Assembly (NCBI GenBank): GCA_004154925.1
Contig: QJNS01000224.1
Location: 1 to 64,000, forward strand
DNA from: Monosporascus cannonballus
Lineage: Eukaryota; Ascomycota; Sordariomycetes; Xylariales
DNA length: 64,000 bases
Reading direction: 5' to 3'
The notes beneath the pieces were generated by a model. That model was not told where the DNA came from and ran no database searches. It worked only from the letters and a program-made list of their open reading frames with translations. The position numbers were made by a program, and so were the translations under genes. Below are positions 1 through 13,200 of this stretch, piece after piece. Each line of letters opens with the position of its first letter. Position 1 is the first letter of the stretch.

Positions 1-88
<88 letters not shown>
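1..88. repeat. Poly-C homopolymer (88 C)
   Basis: The first 88 bases are uninterrupted C and the tract may extend left of the window. A run this long with no interruption is unusual in a fungal genome. It may be a real mononucleotide repeat, which would give a G-run on the other strand able to form G-quadruplexes. It may equally be an assembly or contig-end artefact. The sequence alone cannot decide. Confidence 0.95.
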
Positions 89-90
<2 letters not shown>

Positions 91-972
91 ACCACCTTAC
101 AATGTGTCCCTTGCGACGATCTGCAGGGTCCTGAGGCTTGACGGCTTCTGATGAGGCTGGATTTATTCCCCCACCCCCCGGCGGTGCACATGGATCAACT
201 CTGCCGCCTCAGCCGCCTCCACGCATTTACCCTGGCCCTTTGGGAAAACCCCCGCACGCGGTGCCCGGCGGCTGCATTTTTCGAGCATAATGGGCGGGCG
301 GTTCTTTATCTACATGTTTCTTGGATTCATTTGCTCCGTGTATAAACGATGCTCTAAAAGAGCTGGATTGCAAATCGACTTCGGACATCTACCACAGGCT
401 ACTGCACGATGCTGCATACTGCTTATCCTGGTAGGTGCGTAGATCGTCGTCTGGTGTCAGATCAATAACACGCGTGTGTGGGTTGCTTGGACACCACGGT
501 AGGGACCGTTACATCTTTGGTTGTTAGCAACGTAGATTGAAAGGACAAGCAAGATGTTGCTTCTTCCTTGGGTATCGAATCTCGTCCTAATCTCTATCAA
601 GATTCCGCCTCGTAACGCACAGCACGAGAGCCAGCCTTCCCGTCCTCGAAGCCGCTAACCGAGACCCACACTACTTGAGAGACATCCTCCAACGCCTGCA
701 AATACAGTACCCTCCATCATGACTGGGCAGCCGAGTTTTGCCTGGGTATACCTCATATTGAAACCTGTGTATATGCATCGCTACCCTTATAAATCCTTGA
801 TAGAAGATGGAAAATAAAAAAAAAGTGGAATAAAAACCATCGAAAACGCTTCTTTCGGTTATCTCTGAGGCACATTACCCTCCGTAAGAGACAATCAGGT
901 CCCAGGAAAAGCCCTTTAATTTCGGTTTCGAGGCGATGTAGACAATACGATGTAGGAGGAGCATCCCTTTCT
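89..972. other. Intergenic, downstream of MED15
   Basis: No coding region can be supported here. The stretch lies 3' of the minus-strand MED15 gene and presumably holds its 3' UTR and polyadenylation signals. The one longer open frame, at 753-1064 on the minus strand, overlaps the MED15 stop and has no recognisable features. Confidence 0.5.
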
Positions 973-3900
973 TTATGTTGTGTCCATGGAGTAGAGCGAA
1001 GTGTCCAACGCAAATGGCTTCGAAAAGTCTGAGTTAACCTCGTCCCACGAAATTGACTCGGCAAACGTGGACTCGACGAGGTGGCCCTGGTCGCTTAGGT
1101 CCGCGATACCTATATCTGCCGATCCGAAATTATGTAGTTGCTCGCCTTCGAATGGGCGCCAACTACCGAATCCCATATCTAGCGAGACATTGAGCGACAC
1201 GCCTTCGGACACATCACTGTTGGGTTCCGAGCCGTCTTTGCTAGATTCCGGGGTATCGTTGGGTGATATTGCTCGGTATACGTTCATATCAGATATCGCA
1301 CCGTTGCCACCGGTTTCGAGAGCACCCATGGCCTGGAACAGGTCCTGCGGGTCGATCGTCGCAGTCCACGTGCTGTCTATGAGAGGTGCTTGCATTCCCG
1401 CAATCTCGTCGGTCTTGCCCGTCCCGTCCATTACCTTTGGCATGGATGGCGAATTGGACGCGGCTGCCTTCCCGCCGGTATTTCTCGTAAGGTCCGATCC
1501 ATTAGACCCTGCTAAGCCTGTTCGTCTCTTCGTCGAAGACTCCCGCGACATCGGCGTGGCTTCATTTCTTGCCACTGGAGTCTGGCCCTGTTTAGAGGGG
1601 TCGTTCGTGACCGGCGGAGCTGGCGATTGCCCGCTGGCTCCCGCGCCCTGTGCTCTCCGTTGCACCGTGGGACTGCCGTCCGGGTCCAAGCCAAGAGCAG
1701 CGGCAAGGCTCTCCTTGAGGAACTTTTCAGGGTCTTGATAGGGCTTGACGTGCTCCTCCTCGTGGTGATTTCGCCGGGCCTCTTCGGTAGGGAATCCGAT
1801 GCTGTTCGCCTCACAGCCCGGCTCGGGGCAAAGGAACTGCGGTTTGGGCGGGGCCTTGACATCCGGGGCTGCACGTCTCGACATTTCCGGCGATGGCTGT
1901 TTTGGAACCTGGGGCGAGACATTCGCGCTCTGATTCGCCGATCCGGTGTTCGAATGCGTTCCGGTCTTGGGTCTCTTCCGGGCGGGCAATGTGAGGTCCG
2001 ATTGAGTGATGGTATTCTTTCCGAGGTAAGTTGGCTGACCGGCCGGGGAGGGTGCACCGAATGGGAAGGGGGGCTGGGTCGTTGTTGTAGGTGCGGGTGG
2101 CACTTGCCCACCTTTGCTGGCAGATCTCTGGTGCATCTTGACAGCCTGGGCTTGCTGATTCTGCTTCTCGAGATTAGCGGCATTCAAGGGCGCCGGTTGA
2201 GACGCAGCCGCTTTGGGATCTCCAGCTCCGGCCTGCGCAGTTGCTTCCGCTGGGTTTTGTTGGCTCGTGTTCCTCCTCATTCCTTGAGGGTAAGATGCGG
2301 CCAGATCCTTGGCCATGCTTTCCAACATGCTCCTAGCACCGTCGACTTCTTGCGGCCGCATCGAGAACGAGTCTCTCAAGATCGTCATCTTTTCGGCGTC
2401 CTGGAACTGTCTGATGAGCTTGAGCCGCTAGACACCTGTTAGCCTTGGTGATCTATACATATTTTTTGGGGTGCACTTACCATCTTGAAGAACATTCGGG
2501 CGCGAGCGTCGTCGTGTGTGAGACTATACCATCGGCCTAGCACCTTACCAAGCTTATTAACCTCGCTAGCCATGTGCCGAATCTTTTGGGCCATCTCCTG
2601 AAGCTGTTCCGGGGTCATAGGAATATCTTCAACCTGCTCATGCTGAGCAGCGCGTCGCTCTTCCTGGCCAATCGTCTTGAGACGGTCAATGTCCTCCGGC
2701 TGGGGCTGTTGCCGGTGCCTGAGCATGGTCTCGTATTTGGCTCTCTGCTCCGGTGGCAAGTTAGCAAGCTGTTGTGGGTTCAACTGCGGAAACGATGGAG
2801 CAGCAGCTGCGGGCTGGGATTGCTGCGACGGTGGTCGCGCGGCCTGGGCGGCTGCCGGGTTCGGTACTTCTACTACATCGTCCGTCGATGGGCGCTTGAC
2901 CCCAGTCCTTGGAGGTATAGCTGGAGAGACGTTTTGCGATTGTCGGTTGTTCTGCTTCGGCCTGTTATTTTTCGCGTTCGTGGGGGGACCAGTCGCGTTC
3001 ACGTCGAGCCCGACGTTCTGAGGCCGCTGTGATGGATTGGGGCCGTTTTGCACCTGTGCCGGAGCAGTCATGTTCATCGGAGGCCCTTGCGACGTGGACG
3101 GCGCTTGTATTTGAGCACCCGCCATCTGCGCCTTCCGCTGCTGCTGCTGGTGCATCTGCCCTAGCTTCATCTGGTATAGTATGGCCTTAATTCTATCATC
3201 CGGCTGGTTCCTAAACTTCTCATGGTTTTTGGCAGCTTGTAATTCCTGGGGCGTGACAACGGGATCCACAAATCCGGGCATACCGCCGGGTATCTGGCCC
3301 GGCCGGACGGGGACCTGAGCGTTCATGAGCTGCGGACCCTGCGGCGCATTCGGCTGGGGCACCTGGCCTGTCGCTGCGCCTAGGCTGGGGTTCCGCTTCA
3401 GGATAGTGTCGAACTGCGATCTTTGGAAGTTAAGAAGGTTGGCTATCAACTGCGGGGCCATGTTCCTTTGATTCAGCCAGTGTTTAAACTGGCCCCATTT
3501 CTTCATCTCAGGGGGTAACGGCTGGCCCTGTCCCCTTAGGCTGTCCATGATCTTCTGTGGCACGTCCATCGAATCCATCAGCACCAGTACGTTTGGAGGA
3601 ACATTCTGCCCTGGAATATTACTCCGCGTCCTCTGAATCTGCTGCTGGAGGAGCATCTGATTCTGAGGGTTCATGGGCATGCCCATGTTGGGCCGCTGTC
3701 CCATGCCGCTATTGCTCGGTGCAAACTGGGCCAGGGGATTCCCTTGACCCAATTGGCCAGGCTGCTGCGGAGGCTGCGCGCGCCCGGCCATCTGCGCTGG
3801 GGCCCTGGCGGCTTGGTGGGCGGCTTGGTGGGCAGCTTGCTGAGCCTGCCAGTTCGTGATCATCTCGTTGAGCTTCTCGGGGGCGAGAGCCATGAGCTGT

Positions 3901-5536
3901 TGCCGTTTCTCGGCCGGGACCGAGGCGAGGATTTGCTGCAGAATCTGTTGCCTGTCTATATTTCCGTTCATCCCCATCTGAGGGCGCGGATTTCCTTGGT
4001 TGAACCGTGGGTCTAGCATCTGCCCGAACGGGCCGCTGACCTGTCCCATTTGCGGTTGGCCCTCGACTTGGCTGGCGCTCACCGGAGTGCGTCGTACCGG
4101 CGCGTTCAGCGTATTCATGCCGGGACTCTGCGACACCGGGCCCGGTCCGCCGTTGAACCCACCAGGTTGGCCTTGCATCTGCTTCGCCTGTGCCTGGGCT
4201 CTGATCTGCGCTTGAGACTGCTGGGCTGCTTGGTCCATCTTCATCTGTTGGGCCTGCTGAAGGTTGAACGTCTGCTGGCCCGGGTGCGGCCTTCCGGGCT
4301 GACCGGGCCCGGCTTGATTGTTTCCCGGATTCTGGACCTGACCGCCAGTCATGGGTTGCGGTGTGGCATTGCGACCCGGCCCGCCGCTCGCCGGCACCAC
4401 CATCTGCCCGGCCTCCTGAGCCATGTAGCCGGCCTTCTGCTGATTCACGATGCTCTCCACGTTTGCGAACTGGCCCATCTCGCCGTTCGGCGCCGCGCCG
4501 AGCGGTTGTCCAGCCGTGCTCATCGGACGCTGCTGCTGGTGCTGCATCTGCATCGCGGCCTGGTTGGTGCCCCTAGCGTTGTTGATGATTTGCTGTTGGT
4601 AGAAATAGAGGACTGGGTCGATATTCTCTTGTTGCATTTGCGCCATCTGTTGGGGAGCCTTACTGCTTAACATCATCCTGATGGAATTTCTTTGCGGCTC
4701 CGGCGTGTGGGCAAGTCTCTGCATAGCGAGATGTTGTACTTTCGCCCTGTCCTGGGGGGACAGGTTCGCCAACGCAGCCATCAGCGGTAGTTGCGGGCGC
4801 ATCTGGGATGGACCTCCTTGTATCGCTTGCTGGTTTGGATTCACGGCCTGATTCATCATCCCCATGTTCGGTTGCGGACTTTGTTGAGTCATTGGAGAAA
4901 CCTGCATCGGCTGTTGAAGATGCTGAAAACCCTGCTGGGAAGTCTGACCCATGCCTCTGGACATCTGTAAACCATTTTGCGGGTTCATCATCTGGGCCTG
5001 GGCTTGCGCCTGAGCGGCAGCTTGAGCATTCAACGAATTTTGCATGTTCTGCTCGTTTGCTTGCCGCCTTCTGTTGAAGTCTTGCATTCTCATGCCGATC
5101 TTTTGGTCATATGTTGCCTTGCATCATTTAGCTGCCGCCATCCGACAATACAAGGGCTGTGGGTCGTCTACTTACCTTGTCAGGAGAGTGCAAGAATGCC
5201 TCACGTTCGTAATTCAGACCGATGCTTATCAGTTGGTTCGTGTCCATATGCGGCATGGCTAGAAACGAGGTTGTGATCCTATACACTGGTTAGACATCCA
5301 TAAGAATGTAGACGGCCCGGGTGTAATAAAGCAAGGACGGGTATGTGACAGAAGTAGAATACATACATTTGCATTAGCGTCGTTAACCGCTGAGCGATGT
5401 TCACGGTGCTCTGCCAGCCAGTAGCCTGGACATTGTTGGCCATGAGATGGTTGTATACGACCGTCGACAGTTGCTGTTGTGCCGGCCGACCTAGAGGAGG
5501 CCTGCCACCCATCTGTGGTGGCATATTGGCGGCCAT
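973..5536 (-). CDS. MED15: Mediator complex subunit 15 (KIX domain)
   Basis: Mediator tail subunit (Gal11/MED15) that links activators to RNA polymerase II in the nucleus. Four exons are predicted on the minus strand: 5536-5367, 5278-5176, 5117-2481 and 2427-973. All junctions are GT-AG and in phase, giving 1454 residues. The N-terminus (about 15-95) is a KIX-like three-helix domain spread over exons 1-3, with segments such as VVYNHLMANN, NIAQRL and FLHSPDKATYDQKIG. Residues of about 100-960 are very rich in Gln, Pro, Met and Gly, as usual for MED15. Near 1170-1200 a CPEPGC...H-H motif looks like an atypical C2H2 zinc finger, preceded by a basic ARKRPK stretch that could be a nuclear signal. 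The C-terminus is acidic and Ser-rich. The identity rests on domain order and composition. The start was chosen because it opens the KIX region without an upstream in-frame ATG. Confidence 0.88.
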
Positions 5537-7200
5537 GGCCGCAATGGAGTGGTGGTTCGGCCACGCGGCGGACAGTTGATAATGCCGATGTATGGCAGAT
5601 CAGGCAGAAGGGACTGAGACCGGTAATCCAAAGACCCTAACAGGATGATAGCACCCAAACACTCTGCCACAAGCGCAACTCCGTCTAGACAGTGTTCCAA
5701 CTGCCTTTGCGTCCAAGTTCTATCTTCGCGAATATCGTATGGAAGAACTTCGTGGCACGTGCGTACCCTGAACGTGCCTAGCGGAGCCTAACGATGTCCA
5801 TAAAGAGACCCGTACGCGTTCAGCCAAAAAGCGAGCCCCAAAGGCCTAGGTAGCTGTCGTTGACCAGACTCTCTTCGGCAGACCAAGTCAATCTCAAAAC
5901 TATTAATCAAATGCGTTGCTGTTTCGAGGACTGCTTCCGTCGTAATCCACAATAAGGAAAATCCCCGCACAGCACTACTTGTCCAGGTGCCTCGCCGGGC
6001 AGCGCAGGAATCGACCCGCCTCAAATAGAAGTTAGCTGCAGAACCCGGTACTTGCCAGGCTCAGGCGCCAATCTTCTGACTGCAATCTAGTCGCGAACCC
6101 GGTCAACGAAGACAAGACATATCCCCAAAGCCACAGCGAGTATTGCCCAAAATAGATAGTCGGTTCTAGCTCAACTATTACAGCGAGGATCGGGGGCGTG
6201 TGTGCAGGAAACCCGGGCGAAGGATATCGAAGCAAAACACTGAAGTGGCTGACTTTTCCCGATCGACTAAACGAGGACGCACCCGCGTGTGGAAGGGGTA
6301 GGACACACGATTTGTGAGCCCAAGTTTAGGTAGCGGGGGCGGCAGCGGCGACAACAGAGAGAGGCGCGAGCAAGGTAACATATAAACGCTGAGTAGTGTG
6401 GAAAAGCGTTAGCCGAGAGGGCAATCCCCTTTTAAAGGCCGAGCGACGTGCGGAGATGTTAAAACGGTGACGGAAGCTTCACGGACCAAAGTCAATATGG
6501 CGTAGTGGAAAGTATGATGAATGTATTGTTAAAGAAAGCGAAACTCAGCGGGAAGATGGAAAAGTGAGAATCAAAATCCGCATACGTCGACAGGGACAGT
6601 GACGAGATGAGCATGAAAGGAGTTGTAGAAGGCAGGCAGGGTGGTGGTGGTGGTGGTGGTGGTGAACAACCAAAGAAACATTGAAGGGCGGTAGTGTGAA
6701 GAGGCGCTACTATTGACGGTACAGCAGCACCAGCATGAGGCGCTACTACGTATACTACCTACAGTATAATGCAAAAAGTGGTAGCGAAATTTGAAGATAG
6801 CAGAGGTGGGCACTGGGGTTCACCCATTTCACTTCACCAGGAAAGTTGAAAAGGTGGGGCCTGGCAGCCAGGGAAATGTGTACGTACCTTGCGGTAAATG
6901 ATTGCGCGTGTGTGGTGTGAGGGTGCTTGTGTGTAAGGTACTCCACTCAGTGATGCAGTGGGCGGTAGGTGATAGGTACCTATCAACCCACGGACAACAC
7001 CTGACAGAATATGTACCTCTGACTTGGCTCGCTGGGCTTGGTGCCAGGCGGACGGGGCAGGATGGATGACTGGACACTAAAACCCTTGTAAGCCAAGGCT
7101 TATTTGATGGAGGTACCTTGGAGGTGCATTCGCCCAGGCGTACCTACAAGTATCAGACCGACAGGACACCGCGCCCACGGCGCCGACGCTGTATTGGAGA
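5537..7200. promoter_or_regulatory. Upstream region of MED15
   Basis: Non-coding stretch 5' of MED15 (minus strand) and its likely promoter and 5' UTR. No confident TATA element or coding region is visible. Several short open frames exist on both strands but none has domain-like content. A GGT microsatellite lies at 6640-6664. Confidence 0.35.
6640..6664. repeat. (GGT)8 microsatellite
   Basis: About eight uninterrupted GGT units in the MED15 upstream region. It is not inside any supported reading frame. Confidence 0.9.
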
Positions 7201-10200
7201 ATGACTTCCACACCTCATAAAAGTTACAGGAAATGGAAACTTCACGATCAAGGTGGCAAGTTATTGCCAACTCACAACCGATGGTTTAAGTTCGAATGCT
7301 TAGGCCTAATCTCCAGCCATAAAAACCTAAGACGTCGAGAGCTAACGAGGTGGTCTAATAACGGTGTTGAGGGGGTTGATCAAGTCTTCTCCAATCTCAG
7401 CACAAGACAGATAATCTGTCCACATGTAGATTTAGCACTGGTACCGCTCAAACCAGACCGGTCAGACTGCAATTGGACCAAGTGGAGGCGGAGGAAAATT
7501 CGAAAGGCTGTTCTACTTTGCTTTGCTGTGCTTAATTTTGCTTAGTTTCCCGGTGTTGCTTTGGCTTCTCTCTGGGCCCAGCCGAATAATCGTTAGTTGA
7601 CTAGAGGAGTCGACTATGAGCACGCGCACACTTGCTTGCCTGCCTTGAGCCACAAGCTGTCAAAAGACGGACCTGGCGCCAAGATGGCTTAGGTCACGGT
7701 CTTCGATGCGGCTTAGCGTAGTAGTACATTTCTATCAGGTGAACAGGAGGCTGCCGGAATCAGGCAGAATGGGAGTGAGAATCAAAAGATATAATAGTAC
7801 CTGAGTACTCAATAGAGTAGGAGGGAGAAAGAAAGAGAGCCCGTGAGGTTCGTAAGGTACATACTTCGTAGTTGTCTTTGTTACAACTGGGGGGTAGATT
7901 TTAACTGGGTCGGGCACAGGGTCCAGCAGTTCGACTTGGGTAGCAGGCATCAAAGTTGAAGGAATCTATGCCTAACTGAGATGACAAAATAAATGGCCAA
8001 GAGAAGAAGACGATGAAGGGGAGGATGGTGGTAACACAAATATGGTACGGAGTAACGTCAAGAGATACACACATATAACGCCTACATATAAACGAAGAGG
8101 TAATTTTTGAAGTCAGTTAGGTGAAATACATAGAATACGTCTTGTAGATTGTAACATGTAGGTCCCCGTCGTTGCTGTCGAAGCTGCCGCTGTCATGGAC
8201 TCTGGGAGCCTTACTATTGCGGGTGTTGCTTGAGTGGAGGCACTAATGTGGTTGGTTGCCCTTCAATTGTGATTCAGTACAACTCACACGTATTTTGGCC
8301 AGTATTCTAATGTATGGGCGTATCCTGAAAGGAAAACATCTATATCTACTAACAGTATATATGTCATGTAGGGAGCTAATATATACCTTTAGTCTTTCAC
8401 TGGGAGCTTGCCGCCGTTCTGAGAGAACGGCATCTGGCCCGCAGCTTGCCAATTCCCGCGTTAAAGTTCGTATAATGGTAAGACTATCGGAATTGACCAA
8501 GCCCACCCAACGACGATAACTAAATACGTGGTAGTAAAAGGGGATGTTGGTACCCCTGTTTGTCATATGGAGGTATATTAAGGATGGGTTTAGTAGGGCC
8601 TCACTCAGCCTCTCCGGCAGCCACACCGGTGTCGAAAGTCCTCACGATACTGAGAACGCTTTCGCTATATTCCAATCTTCAAATTTAAGTATTAATACCT
8701 GTATCTACGTATCTAATCTTCCATATCCCTCACATAACTCTCACACGTTTCGAATCAACAGCCCCTCCGGCATTCTAGACAAGAAAAGTGGAAGTCTGCA
8801 TTTACCTAAGTATCAAATGGCACAGTATGTACAATGTATTTAAGGCGCTGTCCCTGAGCCACCTCCGTCAACGGTAGGTGCTTAGGCCCTAAGGAGCCCC
8901 ATTGGATAATAATCAATTATGGTCCCACGCTTAGTGCAATGTCGCGCAGGCGCCTCTGCTTGGGCCAATTTACATACCCAGCATCTATATCACCAACTTC
9001 CAGGTTGATAGGCTGAGTCCAAGCTTTCTAAGAATTTCCTGTCTGTATGCGAATCAGAGCATTCACACCTTAAACCCCGTAACTCAACCTCCCTGACTTT
9101 ACCCATCCGACTCGGAATTTCATTTTTGGTTCGCTTTTTTTTTCAACGAATGTTGGTTAGTACTGGCTTTGTTTATGGAGTTGAGCAAGGAAAAGGAGAA
9201 CTTGATAGGAGACACATGTAATCCATCAGGTCGTCGGGCAATCCGACGAATCAGTCAATCAGGTTGGGCAGTATCCCCCCAGCTGCCCAGCTGGTCTTCT
9301 AAGCATATGATGCACGTCCAATAGCTGTCACCGGGACAGCCTCATTGCAACCTTGGAATATGCTGCTGCTGTATTCTAGGCTGCAAACCCGCAGATAAGG
9401 GCGAAACCCGGATATGTCGTAGCTGGGGCATTTGACGCTAAATGATACGTGCCCATATCGCGTCATCCCGGTACGAAGCGCATAGGGGGGCAACCTGTCC
9501 TCAGCTGGTAACGTCAATCGTCGGACTCGGGCGAGAACAGCTATAACCACCAGGCAGATCAGGCGTGGAGCTAGCTGCTCCTCCATATGTTCCCTCTTCA
9601 CCGACAGGATTAGGCGATGCCCTGCTTCGACCTCAAACAGCGGGTCAGCCTTACTGTGGTACCCCCTCACTTACTGCGGCATCGACCTCCGTAAAGAGGC
9701 GGCTTCTATGCCAATCCCGGACGAAGCATATACGCAGGTTACAAACCAGTCGTGACAAAAGAACTATTAAATTGCAGTTAGGCAGTAGTATTCTAATAAT
9801 CGTCGTGGTCCCTATGTACATACTACCGTCCTAGCTTGGTAGGCACTGGGAGGGCATATCCGAGTGATTGTTCAGGTCAACCCCAGCTGCCGGCGATCTG
9901 AGCCTGTTTCCGGTTAGTTTCGGCTTCTAAATTCTGCATTTTAGGATCACTAGCGTAGTCTCTTGTTTGCATCGTACCAGCCCCCCGTCTATGTAAAACC
10001 TCCACAGGCTTCACCAGGTGTATGAGTAGAGGCAAAGATATTCGCTGGAAGAAAGAGCGACGGATGTCAGTCAGTACGGGGATTTCAACATAAACCACCT
10101 GCTGTCAACATAGCTTACCTACTCGGTATTCAGTGCGCTTCATACGCTCGAATACACCCATTGGCAATCATGGGCGGGAGTGTATGATATCGGAGCTTGG

Positions 10201-13200
10201 TTAATATGCTACGGATAGCTTGGTGTGACAGGAAATACGTGGCCACCATACATGCCAAAGTGAGAAATATACCCAGTTGCCAGTAATAGCTGCGTACGAG
10301 AGGTAGATGATGTGTTCCAAAGAAATGCACCCTTACCTTCTCGAGCACGCTTTCAATATGTGCAATTGTCTCCAATAGGCACGCATTCAGCCACTCGTAT
10401 TCCTGTATTGCAACACCGTCCTATCAGCCATTCACGTTCAACGTTGGCGGGAGGGCCCTGTTAAGTTAGTTGGGGAGGAATAGAGTCACCCGGCATACCG
10501 TCTGTACCTATGTTTCAGAGCGCGCTAACGTGGGGGGTAGGCATGCTCTCTACATTTTACTTAGAAAACATTTCCGGATACCATGAACTCGACCTGAGAC
10601 ACCCACTGCGATTGATAGACTGAAAAACACTTATAGCGGCTTCCCGCTCCTTCCGCTCCGGGAAATCAATATGCACGCAGTTCCGATTTAGGAACTTCAG
10701 CAACTAAGTTGAGCTTCCCACGCTCTTGTGTTCTCCGGGGCTCTTGTCACCCCTAATATCCTGGTCAAAATGAGTTTCGCATTTGGCTGGCATTCCCGAT
10801 TCGGCCATCGACTACATTCCCGGTTGCTCATCTATCATGCCACGGAGCCTCAATCATACAAATTCTCGGTGAACATACGCACGCGAATTCGAAGCAGCAA
10901 GTAGTAGTACTACATCATGTGCGGTACGAGCAAGAGACGTTACTGGATGCATTCCAGACAATTTTGGAAGCCCCGGCGACCAGTAAGAACTGCAGCCGCG
11001 GCTCGTTTCGTATTCCGTATACCTAATAGCAGAAAACCTGCTGCGGTGCCGAAACTCCCGCGATGGCCCTCAAACTTGAGCCAACTGATTCCCCTGGTGG
11101 AATTGGCGTCAATGGTTGCTTGAGGATTCGCCAAGTACTTGGTCCCAGGATATGCCTACCCAGATCCCCCAAGTGACTATCTCTAATACCACCGCGGTGC
11201 CCAAACGTCCATACGGGCTACATTGACTGTCCTCCTGAGATCAAGGCGTTGCGGAACGCAGGTGTTGTTGCATAATAGCTTCATACCGGTGCAGTGCTCG
11301 ATTATTGTCCAATGTCTTCTTTTGAGGGCCATTACGACCTCGAATGGAAGGCCTCGATGGTTAGTCAGATTCTAGGCGTGACTCAGCCGGGGACGTCGAC
11401 AAAGCTGACATCTAAACAAAGCACCACAGCCTCACTTGGTGGGGGTTTAGACACTCAGGAACGAGAGTTAAGCCTCCAAGATACTAGAGAGAAAGTCTGA
11501 AGCCGGACAGTACCAGCAGTCTGGTGGTTGCGGATAGTATGTCGACCGTCCTCGCAGAATAGCAGGCCCGAATATGCGCCTACTCAGGCCATCCGGCACC
11601 GTAAAGTCAACGAAGCTTGATACATCCTGTGTTGTGTGATCGACGGGCCTCCCATGTCCTATCCTTGGCCATCTATCATTGCATGAGACTGTGGCTGATC
11701 CATACATAAGGCGCTATCGATTCGCAAGACGTCGTCAGGAACCAGGGATGAGATCTCCCTTGTCCTTCACGGTCGGGACAACTTCTTAATACTGTTTCTC
11801 CTAGTGTATCTCTCCCACCTCTTCTCTTTCGATCTCTTCCTTTTGATACTTGCTATTGGAACGCGTTTCATCTACTTAGTACGAAGCACGCAACATTTGA
11901 ATTGACCTGCGGACCAGCCCCACCTCCTCGCCTTACAGGACCCCTGACATTTACAATATCTTGGAGGGGGGTGGATGTCCAGGTCCGAAATCTTGATTGG
12001 CTGATGTCTCGGCAGAATGAGCAGCACAGGGGTGTATCCATGGAAGTATCTGATGGTACATGCCCCGGCGCATACTGTGCGTCCCAGTCAATTCTAGACC
12101 TTGACCTTGGGAGGAATTTCACAAGAGTTGGTCGCCTGATAGACATCGCGAGTTACGGGCTCTATCACCTTCGAAAGTATTATCACCTTTACGGGAACCA
12201 TAATACGATCCATTCCCGGCCTCCTGCTATCATCCTCGCTGCGGGACACTATGTATCCTGCCTCCTTTGGAGAACCCATGTGAAATCTCCCGATGCTCAT
12301 TGGGCGATTGAAGCACAGCTAGAAATTGACGCCCATCTCGTCCCGTCATGAGTTCCTAGCGCTAGCCATGAGCGGATCGATTGACGAGCCAGCACCAGGG
12401 CGAGGTTCAACGGTCCGGCTCCAATCCTGTTGTTGCTGTCGTTCTTGTTTTTTCTACAGCATATGCAGAGATCCGCTGGTACTCAAGCGTGAAATGCTGC
12501 GCTACCGTTTATGGAGTGCGCAGGTTAGACCCATCGACCATATTGCGTCTGGCAGGGCGGTTGAGGTATATGGCTAAAAACAATCGAACCGCCCTTGTCA
12601 CAAACAAAAGACCCAAGTATCTAGAATCCCTGACTGAGATCTTGAGTTTTCCTGGGGACCCCTCGAGGTTCATTACCCTTGTGTTCATCCTACCGTAACC
12701 CCCCAGGTCAGGTAACGGATCCACCTACCCGCAAGAGTGACCGCGCGAATGAGAGCTGTGCCGCTTTCGAGGGCACGTTTAATGGCTCACAAGCAGTGCC
12801 CAAATACTTCGGCCACAGAAAAGATTGCCTCAGGGTTTCACGATGCTTATCCATCCTTTGATATCACGTGATCTCCATAAATTCGGTTTCAATATTCTAT
12901 TCTTGGTATTATGTTGTGCGCATCTTACTTGGACACTGCATTACTGATAATACGCGGTCGTCTTCAATGTCTACTCTATTATAGAGGTGGTTTTAACTTT
13001 CCTCGCTCAAGTTTCGATCTTATCTTATCCAGGCCTTCGAGACACTCCTAATAGGTGAGGCGAGTCTTTGAGGCGAATCTTGGCAGCCAATCGCTTGCCA
13101 CTTTACCTCGCAGATCGACGGGCCGTAAAATGTGATTCATGGGTGTGGTGATCGCCCGATCATCCCAACAGGGCCATTTGTATCCAACCTTACTACTTAT

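Noticed and set aside
2439..5093. MED15 long exon as a stand-alone gene with its own C-terminus ending IDHQG
   Set aside because: The last codons lie in an intron with GTAAGT donor and CTAG acceptor; splicing joins it in phase to the 973-2427 exon.
1001..5276. Many plus-strand open frames of 60-270 codons across the MED15 locus
   Set aside because: They are antisense shadows of the Gln/Pro-rich MED15 coding sequence, Leu/Arg-rich and without domains.
11902..12351. 149-codon plus-strand gene
   Set aside because: Opposing minus frames of similar length overlap it, no motif is visible and it has no splice partners. Evidence is too weak to call.
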